From a bacterium (lineage in GTDB: Bacteria > CAIJMQ01 > JAADFP01), in assembly GCA_027021085.1 (NCBI GenBank), contig JALUVB010000299.1, forward strand, positions 1 through 5,210: a DNA stretch of 5,210 nt, written 5' to 3'. A program made the translations under genes and the position numbers. Positions 1 through 4,219 of this stretch are shown here, piece after piece; position 1 is the first letter of the stretch; each line of letters starts with the position of its first letter. The notes below the pieces were generated by a model. That model saw only the letters and a program-made list of their open reading frames with translations, was not told the DNA's origin and searched no databases.

Positions 1-50
1 TGGCAGCGAATAGCACGAATATCATTTATCCTGACCTCGTTCTTTTCTAA
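1..50 (+). pseudogene. Truncated 5' end of a second GxxExxY gene
   Basis: Bases 1-38 match 3795-3832, the start of the intact GxxExxY gene, at 37 of 38 positions; the only difference is C at 7 against T at 3801. The window opens on the second base of the ATG that corresponds to 3794. The frame reads (M)AANSTNIIYPDL, then leaves the family sequence with VLF and stops at 48-50. Similarity ends sharply after base 38, so the gene was cut by a rearrangement after about 13 codons and is not simply diverged. The conserved motif and the nuclease core are absent, so this piece cannot function. Sequence left of the window would show whether the promoter region of the intact gene was copied too. Confidence 0.85.
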
Positions 51-74
51 GTTTAAGTGGAACAATGCGATATC

Positions 75-104
75 TTGACTTATATACAAAAATCATACTA
101 AAAT
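75..104 (+). promoter_or_regulatory. Candidate sigma70-type promoter of the ATPase gene
   Basis: TTGACT at 75-80 matches the -35 consensus at five of six bases. TAAAAT at 99-104 matches the -10 consensus at five of six, with an 18-bp spacer. Transcription would begin near 111, only a few bases before the ATG at 114, giving a leaderless or nearly leaderless mRNA. This agrees with the lack of any Shine-Dalgarno sequence before that ATG. It is prediction from motifs only, and AT-rich DNA produces such matches fairly often. Confidence 0.45.
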
Positions 105-123
105 TGTATAGTTATGTATACAA
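104..123. promoter_or_regulatory. Perfect inverted repeat over the ATPase start codon
   Basis: TTGTATA at 104-110 and TATACAA at 117-123 are exact reverse complements separated by six bases that contain most of the ATG. A third copy of the half-site, TATACAA, lies at 83-89 within the promoter spacer. The arrangement could be an operator for a dimeric regulator, or an RNA hairpin that hides the start codon. AT-rich composition lowers its significance. Confidence 0.4.
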
Positions 124-1421
124 AAATTGGTAATTTCCTACCCAGAGAAGTCCTCCACCGCATTGAACCATTTGTTGAAAGGGATGAGATTGTGCTCATT
201 CTTGGGGCAAGACAGGTTGGTAAGACGTGTCTGCTTCGCTATATTCAGGAGAAGATTAAGGAGGAGGGTAAATCCACTTTCTTTATAGATCTGGAGGATA
301 TAGAATTAAGGGGAGCGATTAAATCACCTCAAGATTTGCTCTCTTATTTAAGGGCTGGAGGATACGAGGGGAAGCGTGCCTATGTGTTTCTTGACGAGGT
401 GCATTATATGCAGAATGCCCCCAGTATACTTAAATATTTACATGACCACTATCCAGCACTGAAATTCTTTGTAACAGGGTCTTCAAGCCTTAAACTGCGG
501 TTTAAACTTGGAGAACCTTTGACCGGGAGAAAAGTAGTCTTCAATCTATATCCGCTTAGTTTTGAGGAATATCTTGTATTTAGTGGTAATGAAAGATTGA
601 AAGAGGTTTTGAGGACTTTTAAAGATAAAAAAATACCAGAACCTTTTCTGACTCACATCTCCAAAGCCTATGAGGAATATATTATCTGGGGTGGTTATCC
701 AAAGGTGGTAATCACTCCATCCTTTGAGGTGAAGGGTGAAATATTAAAGGAAATATTTACAACATACCTGGAAAAAGAAGTAAGAGGCCTGGTTAAGGAG
801 GATAAATTTGAGCATTTTAGCCGTTTCGTTAGATTCCTTACCGTTCAGAATGGTAACCTTTTAAAGATTCTGGAAGTGTCAAAGGAACTTGGTATCCAGA
901 GAAGCACGGTTCAGAGATATCTGAGTATCCTTGAGGAAACTTTCGTGGCAAAAAGACTGCTCCCTGTGGCTAAAAATCGGCAAAAGGAACTCACGCGAAC
1001 CCCAAAGTTTTACTTTTTTGATACAGGGTTTATCAATTTTCTCAACAAGGATTTCAGGACACTTATAATACGTTCAGATGCTGGTTTTCTAATTGAAACT
1101 GCTGTTTTCACTTCTATTTTAAGAGGGTTATCTCCTCTGGAAGAGATTAATTTCTGGAGGACAAAAAGCGGACAGGAGATAGATTTCATAATTCGTAGCA
1201 GAGGAGAGCATGTTCCTGTGGAAGTTAAATGGCACAACAACCCAAGAATTACTACTTCATTAAAAAATTTCATCGGAGATTATGAATCTACTAAGGCAAT
1301 TGTATTAACAAAATCTATGTGGCAGAAGAAGAAATTCGGTTATTGCAAAATCCAATTTTTACCAGCTTTTATGGCTGATAGATTCAGGGAATTAAATTGG
1401 AAAAAATCACCGGCACTTTAA
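114..1421 (+). CDS. AAA_14/DUF4143 family ATP-binding protein
   Basis: This is a 435-residue ATPase of the widespread AAA_14 plus DUF4143 architecture, full length for the family. The N-terminal P-loop domain has Walker A GARQVGKT (31-38), Walker B YVFLDEVH (90-97) and a sensor-like TGSSS (121-125), followed by the family signatures TGR (137-139), YPLSFEEYL (146-154) and GGYP (193-196). A winged-helix-like segment lies around 245-282. The DUF4143 C-terminus contains DTGF (303-306) and a restriction-endonuclease-like core: E328, D357 in QEID, and E370/K372 in VEVK. The biological role of these proteins is poorly defined; they are common in accessory regions of bacteria and archaea. ATP binding is strongly supported. 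Nuclease activity is only suggested by the retained D-ExK residues. The ATG at 114 lacks a ribosome binding site, but the protein starts as relatives do. The last four codons (SPAL) and the stop lie inside a 25-bp repeat that recurs at 3658. Confidence 0.95.
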   Translation: MYTKIGNFLPREVLHRIEPFVERDEIVLILGARQVGKTCLLRYIQEKIKEEGKSTFFIDLEDIELRGAIKSPQDLLSYLRAGGYEGKRAYVFLDEVHYMQNAPSILKYLHDHYPALKFFVTGSSSLKLRFKLGEPLTGRKVVFNLYPLSFEEYLVFSGNERLKEVLRTFKDKKIPEPFLTHISKAYEEYIIWGGYPKVVITPSFEVKGEILKEIFTTYLEKEVRGLVKEDKFEHFSRFVRFLTVQNGNLLKILEVSKELGIQRSTVQRYLSILEETFVAKRLLPVAKNRQKELTRTPKFYFFDTGFINFLNKDFRTLIIRSDAGFLIETAVFTSILRGLSPLEEINFWRTKSGQEIDFIIRSRGEHVPVEVKWHNNPRITTSLKNFIGDYESTKAIVLTKSMWQKKKFGYCKIQFLPAFMADRFRELNWKKSPAL

Positions 1422-1429
1422 TCTGGTAT
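1405..1429 (+). repeat. 25-bp direct repeat, left copy, at ATPase 3' end
   Basis: This segment is identical over 25 bases to 3658-3682; both flanks diverge immediately. It contains the last four sense codons and the stop of the ATPase gene. Internally ACCGG (1409-1413) can pair with CTGGT (1423-1427) through one G-U pair around a nine-base loop, so it may form a small hairpin. No poly-T follows, so it does not look like an intrinsic terminator. A shared block ending a gene and repeated 2.25 kb away resembles a recombination or integration scar, but no integrase lies in the interval. Confidence 0.9.
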
Positions 1430-1477
1430 CAGTATATTTGGGTATATTAAAGAAAAAAGAACAAGTAAGAGTTTACA

Positions 1478-1546
1478 ATGAATTTGTTAACTAAAGAACT
1501 AATAAAGAAGATGCAGGTTCATCGGGGATGTATGCAAAAGGAGTAG
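1478..1546 (+). other. Frameshifted N-terminal segment of the SWIM gene
   Basis: An ATG at 1478 opens a 22-codon frame beginning MNLLTKELIKKM and ending at TAG 1544-1546. In the next frame the codons from 1513 read AGSSG directly before the M of the annotated SWIM protein at 1528. Joining the two gives LIKKM-AGSSG-MYAKG, the kind of N-terminus expected for SWIM proteins. The join needs one extra base, for example a G turning ATGCA at 1511-1515 into ATGGCA. A real one-base deletion or a sequencing error are both possible. No classical -1 slippery heptamer is visible. Only weak purine-rich sequence precedes 1478, with no clear ribosome binding site. Confidence 0.7.
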
Positions 1547-2949
1547 ATTATTTTAAGAATGGACGGGTTAGAAATATTTTGAAGATGGGGGATACAGTAA
1601 AAGCTGAAGTTATAGGTACAATGCCTCAACCTTACGGAGTCAAAATAATCTTCGATGGGGAAAGGATAAGATATTCCTGTTCCTGTCCTTATGGAGAGAC
1701 ATGTAAGCATATTATTGCTGTTTTACTGGCTCTGGAAAATAGAAAAGATAGGTTAGGTGAGGAAGTTATTGACTGGAAAGAAAATCTTTCTCGCTTTAGT
1801 AAAGAGGAACTTATTGAAATGTTGATTCCTTTTTTACATTTAGATAAAGACTTAAAAGTTACTCTTCTTAGAGGAGTATCTGATAAAGGGAAGGATACTT
1901 CGTTGGAGACATATCGTGAATACTGGGATGAAACGAAGTCTCTACTGGAGGAATTCCAATCTTACGGTGGGGGAGCCGAAGAAGATGAGGATACAATATA
2001 TTACAACTTGGAGAAGATTACAGAATTGTTTAAAGGAGGTAAACTTTCTACTGAAATAAAGAAAGAGTTCATAGATAGTATGCTTGATTACTATCTTGGT
2101 GGAAATACCGGTCTGGATGATCTTCTTATCGACTCTGTTTTTGAAATAGCTGAGAACAGGGAAGACTGGCTCCATATTATCGAACGGCTGAGGGAAACAA
2201 ATGACAGTTGGGATAAGAAGTTGATAATGGACATATACCGTGACCATCTGAATGATAAGGAGAAGTATCTGGAAGAAAGGATGAGGGAACTGGAATATGG
2301 AATGGATTACTATGACCTGGCAGAGTTTTATAAGGAGAATGGTGAGGAAGAAAAGGCAGTAGAGATTGCTCAAGAGGGTGCGATAAAGGGTAAGGGGAGA
2401 AAAATAGAGCTGTATGAATTGCTTTTTGAGTATTTTAAGGGAAGGGATTATGAAAAAGCATTGAAATACTTGAGAGAAATATTCCAGGAGAAAATGTCTC
2501 TGGATAATTACAAAAGGCTCATCGGCTTTTCTGGAGAAAAAGAAAGAGATTTAGCCTGGGCATTATCTTTGTTGAATAAGCGGAGAGAATGGGGTGTTCT
2601 GGCTCAGATTGATTTGCATGAGGGAAGGTACGAAAATGTTCTAAAGTACGTGATGGATAAGAATTATGATAGCTTTTTTCACAGCAAGGAAGGTTTTGCT
2701 GAGGAGATAAAAGATAAGTACCCCTTAGAGATTATCAAATTTTACAAGGAAAAAGTTCTTAGATTTATAGAACAGAAAAGTAGGAGAAGTTACCGGGAGG
2801 CAGTATTCTATCTGGGAAGAATTAAACGGATATATTTGGAAATACTCAAAGACAAAGTTTCCTTTAAAAAATATATCCAGGAGTTAAAACAGCAATATGC
2901 AAATCGGCCGGCTTTTCTTGATGAGGTAAAGAGAATAGATAATACATGA
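1528..2949 (+). CDS. SWIM zinc-finger protein with helical C-terminus
   Basis: The open frame encodes 473 residues. The N-terminal part has the SWIM zinc-binding signature CxCx5CxH, with C51, C53, C59 and H61 in the segment CSCPYGETCKH. This domain is known from other proteins to bind DNA or mediate protein contacts. Residues from about 75 onward are strongly charged and predicted helical. The region around 262-330 (DLAEFYKENGEEEKAVEIA, then YEKALKYLREIF) resembles tetratricopeptide-like helical pairs. The C-terminal YIQELKQQYANRPAFLDEVKRI-like ending is also typical of bacterial SWIM proteins of this type. No enzyme domain is recognisable and the function is unknown. The start at 1528 is the first in-frame ATG after a stop at 1492-1494 and has only GGGG directly abutting it, so it is weak. 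The original start was probably 1478, now separated by a frameshift. The gene lies within the segment bracketed by the 25-bp repeats, 22 bp before the toxin-antitoxin promoter. Confidence 0.88.
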   Translation: MYAKGVDYFKNGRVRNILKMGDTVKAEVIGTMPQPYGVKIIFDGERIRYSCSCPYGETCKHIIAVLLALENRKDRLGEEVIDWKENLSRFSKEELIEMLIPFLHLDKDLKVTLLRGVSDKGKDTSLETYREYWDETKSLLEEFQSYGGGAEEDEDTIYYNLEKITELFKGGKLSTEIKKEFIDSMLDYYLGGNTGLDDLLIDSVFEIAENREDWLHIIERLRETNDSWDKKLIMDIYRDHLNDKEKYLEERMRELEYGMDYYDLAEFYKENGEEEKAVEIAQEGAIKGKGRKIELYELLFEYFKGRDYEKALKYLREIFQEKMSLDNYKRLIGFSGEKERDLAWALSLLNKRREWGVLAQIDLHEGRYENVLKYVMDKNYDSFFHSKEGFAEEIKDKYPLEIIKFYKEKVLRFIEQKSRRSYREAVFYLGRIKRIYLEILKDKVSFKKYIQELKQQYANRPAFLDEVKRIDNT

Positions 2950-2964
2950 AAAGCTTTGCTACAT

Positions 2965-2980
2965 TTGTGCCTTGACACAA
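2965..2980. promoter_or_regulatory. Inverted repeat over the -35 of the toxin-antitoxin promoter
   Basis: TTGTG (2965-2969) and CACAA (2976-2980) are exact reverse complements with a six-base spacer, and they cover the -35 element. A second pair, ACATTT (2961-2966) and AAATGT (2987-2992), flanks the same region. Ribbon-helix-helix antitoxins usually repress their own operon from such operators, so this is a plausible autoregulatory site. The arms are short and the call is inference. Confidence 0.4.
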
Positions 2981-3000
2981 TTAAGTAAATGTGGCATTAT
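2972..3000 (+). promoter_or_regulatory. Promoter of the toxin-antitoxin operon
   Basis: A perfect -35 TTGACA (2972-2977) is followed, after an ideal 17-bp spacer, by CATTAT (2995-3000), which matches the -10 consensus at four of six bases. TG at 2992-2993 sits at the extended -10 position. Transcription would start near 3007, right at the ribosome binding site, giving a leader of about 16 bases. This is the best promoter in the window. It also argues against translation starting at the ATG at 2972, which lies inside the -35 element. Confidence 0.7.
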
Positions 3001-3006
3001 CATAGT

Positions 3007-3015
3007 GGAGGAGGT
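3007..3015 (+). promoter_or_regulatory. Strong ribosome binding site of the antitoxin
   Basis: GGAGGAGGT ends seven bases before the ATG at 3023. It fixes the antitoxin start at 3023 instead of the longer possibility at 2972. It is the only strong Shine-Dalgarno sequence directly ahead of a gene start in the window, so the antitoxin is probably translated much more efficiently than its neighbours, as expected for an unstable antitoxin. Confidence 0.88.
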
Positions 3016-3022
3016 AATAAGG

Positions 3023-3271
3023 ATGAAAACAAAGGCTAAAGTGAAAAGAGAAAGGTTAAGTATTGATGTATCCCCCGAGGAGCACAGAAAGATAAAAGCA
3101 TATTCTGCTATTTACGGTAAAACCATGCGGGAATATGCTCTTGAAATAATACGGGAAAGATTGAGACAGGAGGAAGAGAGATTACAGCTTTTAGGCATAA
3201 CTACCAATGTAGGAGAAGTGTTAAAGGAGGTATGGGATAACGAAAAGGATGCAGAGTATGACAGAATATAG
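3023..3271 (+). CDS. Ribbon-helix-helix (CopG-type) antitoxin
   Basis: This 82-residue protein fits the ribbon-helix-helix antitoxin pattern. A short strand RLSIDVSP (11-18) follows a basic N-terminus (KTKAKVKRER). It is followed by helix A (18-32) and helix B (KTMREYALEIIRERLRQEEER, about 33-53). The acidic tail containing VWDNEKDAEYDRI (70-82) resembles the toxin-binding end of antitoxins paired with MazF/PemK toxins. Known relatives bind their operator as dimers and wrap the tail over the toxin to block it. The start at 3023 is preferred over an upstream ATG at 2972 because of the strong ribosome binding site and because 2972 lies within the promoter. The gene overlaps the toxin gene by 14 bp, a coupling typical of such pairs. 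It is not an AbrB-fold MazE, so the pair is a MazF toxin with a ribbon-helix-helix partner. Confidence 0.92.
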   Translation: MKTKAKVKRERLSIDVSPEEHRKIKAYSAIYGKTMREYALEIIRERLRQEEERLQLLGITTNVGEVLKEVWDNEKDAEYDRI

Positions 3272-3596
3272 GCCTGGAGACGTAGTTCTTGTGGAGGTGG
3301 TTTTTTCTGAAGGGATAGGGAGCAAAAAGCGTCCGGCTTTAGTAATTAGCAGTAACCATTACCATAGAAATAGAAATGAAGTAATTATTGCCGCTATTAC
3401 CAGCAATATAAAAAGAGAGTTATTTGGGGATACTAAGATAGAAAACTGGAAAGAAGCGGGTTTAATATATCCTTCTCTGGTGACAGCAATTGTTCAAACA
3501 ATAAAAGCAAGTATGATAGCCAGAAAGTTAGGCGCTCTTCCTCAAGAAGATTTTAGGAAAGTGAAAAACAACCTGCAAAAATCAATGTGTTTTTAA
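3258..3596 (+). CDS. MazF/PemK-family endoribonuclease toxin
   Basis: The product is a 112-residue toxin of the MazF/PemK fold, which cleaves RNA at short sequence motifs and halts growth when the antitoxin is degraded. Family features are the opening YRPGDVVLVEV, the block KKRPALVIS (23-31) with the conserved Arg-Pro, and AAITSNI (45-51). R25 and T48 fall where the catalytic Arg and Thr of Bacillus MazF (EndoA) lie. The C-terminal KLGALPQEDFRKVKNNL is the usual family ending, so the gene looks intact. An ATG at 3249 in the same frame would add three residues. 3258 is chosen because AAAAGG at 3243-3248 is then correctly spaced and the product begins like its relatives. Translation is probably coupled to the overlapping antitoxin gene. 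Confidence 0.93.
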   Translation: MTEYRPGDVVLVEVVFSEGIGSKKRPALVISSNHYHRNRNEVIIAAITSNIKRELFGDTKIENWKEAGLIYPSLVTAIVQTIKASMIARKLGALPQEDFRKVKNNLQKSMCF

Positions 3597-3604
3597 CATT
3601 ATCC

Positions 3605-3631
3605 AACGCCATTTAGTGTTTTTCGCTTTTT
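3605..3631 (+). terminator. Weak possible terminator after the toxin gene
   Basis: AACGC (3605-3609) can pair with GTGTT (3616-3620), with one G-U pair and a six-base loop. It is followed by TTT, CGC and then TTTTT up to 3631. The stem is short and the T-run interrupted, so termination would be inefficient at best. Its place just after the toxin stop at 3596 is the main support. Confidence 0.25.
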
Positions 3632-3657
3632 GATTTGAAGAAATAGATGTCACATAT

Positions 3658-3682
3658 AATCACCGGCACTTTAATCTGGTAT
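3658..3682 (+). repeat. 25-bp direct repeat, right copy
   Basis: This is identical to 1405-1429, where the same bases form the 3' end of the ATPase gene. Here the copy lies in non-coding DNA, 61 bp after the toxin stop and about 100 bp before the GxxExxY start. The preceding bases show no ATPase coding sequence, so only the last few codons were carried over. Together the copies bracket the SWIM gene and the toxin-antitoxin operon. Confidence 0.9.
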
Positions 3683-3726
3683 TATTATGTCTGTAAAAGG
3701 GAAGTGTGCTTGGTGTCCAGATAGAG

Positions 3727-3745
3727 ATTACTGAAGAACAGTAAT
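3727..3745. promoter_or_regulatory. Perfect inverted repeat upstream of GxxExxY gene
   Basis: ATTACTG (3727-3733) and CAGTAAT (3739-3745) are exact reverse complements around AAGAA. The repeat ends six bases before the candidate -10 and would cover the -35 region, an ideal place for a repressor or activator dimer. As RNA it would form a seven-pair hairpin. No T-run follows, so a terminator is unlikely. Confidence 0.5.
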
Positions 3746-3751
3746 TGTGCT

Positions 3752-3757
3752 TATAAT
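3752..3757 (+). promoter_or_regulatory. Candidate -10 element for GxxExxY (and cas1)
   Basis: TATAAT at 3752-3757 is a perfect -10 hexamer, 27 bp before the ATG at 3785. No good -35 lies 16-18 bp upstream; the position is taken by the inverted repeat at 3727-3745, which suggests activator dependence if the promoter is real. With only 39 bp and no obvious terminator between GxxExxY and cas1, it could drive both genes. Confidence 0.4.
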
Positions 3758-3784
3758 GATTTTTGCTGGGCGTGAGTTAATCTA

Positions 3785-4180
3785 ATGAGCGAAATGGCAG
3801 TGAATAGCACGAATATCATTTATCCTGACCTCTCATACAAAATAATGGGGGCGATATTTGAGGTGCATAAAACCTTAGATCCTGGGTTTAAAGAATCTAT
3901 TTATGAAAAAGCATTGATTAAAGAATTTACACTTCGTGGATTTAAAATAGAAGTACAGAAATCTATTCCTGTAATTTATAAAGGAGAAAAAGTTGGCTTG
4001 CATAAGTTAGACTTAGTCGTTGAAGATAAACTTGTCATCGAATTGAAAGCTGTTGAGGCTTTTTCTCCTCATCATAGAAACCAGCTTTTGTCTTACCTAA
4101 AAGCAGGTGGGTATAAACTTGGCATTTTAGTAAACTTCTCAAAAAGTAAAGTGGAGTATTCCCGTGTTGTTGTTACTTAA
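3785..4180 (+). CDS. GxxExxY family PD-(D/E)XK-like protein
   Basis: The 131-residue product carries the motif that names the family, GFKESIY (34-40), after the characteristic NIIYPDLSYKIMGAIFEVHKTL. The nuclease-like core is visible: D76 in LDLVV, and E86 and K88 in IELKA. Q100 and the YLKAGGY stretch lie in the next helix, and the usual ending LGILVNF (112-118) is present. The length is normal. Relatives are small proteins of the PD-(D/E)XK superfamily with unproven function. The core residues are compatible with catalysis but do not demonstrate it. Either ATG 3785 or ATG 3794 could start the protein; neither has a good ribosome binding site. The broken copy at the left edge is conserved from the second ATG, which hints at 3794. 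The gene lies 39 bp before cas1 in the same direction, where a cas4 nuclease gene is often found. Confidence 0.93.
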   Translation: MSEMAVNSTNIIYPDLSYKIMGAIFEVHKTLDPGFKESIYEKALIKEFTLRGFKIEVQKSIPVIYKGEKVGLHKLDLVVEDKLVIELKAVEAFSPHHRNQLLSYLKAGGYKLGILVNFSKSKVEYSRVVVT

Positions 4181-4219
4181 TTCGGTTTTATTTGTCTTTG
4201 TTCGTGTAATCCTAAAAAC

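Noticed and set aside
1010-1273. Minus-strand open frame inside the ATPase gene
   Set aside because: It is a shadow of a clearly conserved coding region on the other strand, with no recognisable domain or start signal.
1405-1429. The 25-bp repeat as a CRISPR repeat or intrinsic terminator
   Set aside because: Only two copies exist, 2.25 kb apart with genes between them, and no T-run follows either copy.
1432-1448. Two GTATATT words ten bases apart as a promoter for the SWIM gene
   Set aside because: Both resemble a -10, but no acceptable -35 is found at a proper distance and the segment is very AT-rich.
1501-1516. Programmed -1 frameshift site in the SWIM gene
   Set aside because: The sequence ATA-AAG-AAG-ATG is not a classical X-XXY-YYZ slippery site. 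A base deletion or read error explains it more simply.
1942-2373. Minus-strand hydrophobic open frame inside the SWIM gene
   Set aside because: Its apparent hydrophobicity comes from reading charged Lys/Glu codons backwards. The plus strand has the real SWIM protein.
2972-3022. Longer antitoxin start at ATG 2972, adding 17 residues
   Set aside because: The added codons lie inside the promoter and ribosome binding site, and the extension has no antitoxin-like sequence. The strong site GGAGGAGGT points to 3023.
3687-3734. 15-codon reading frame MSVKGKCAWCPDRDY with a CxxC pair
   Set aside because: It is too short, has no ribosome binding site and runs into the inverted repeat. The CxxC could be chance.
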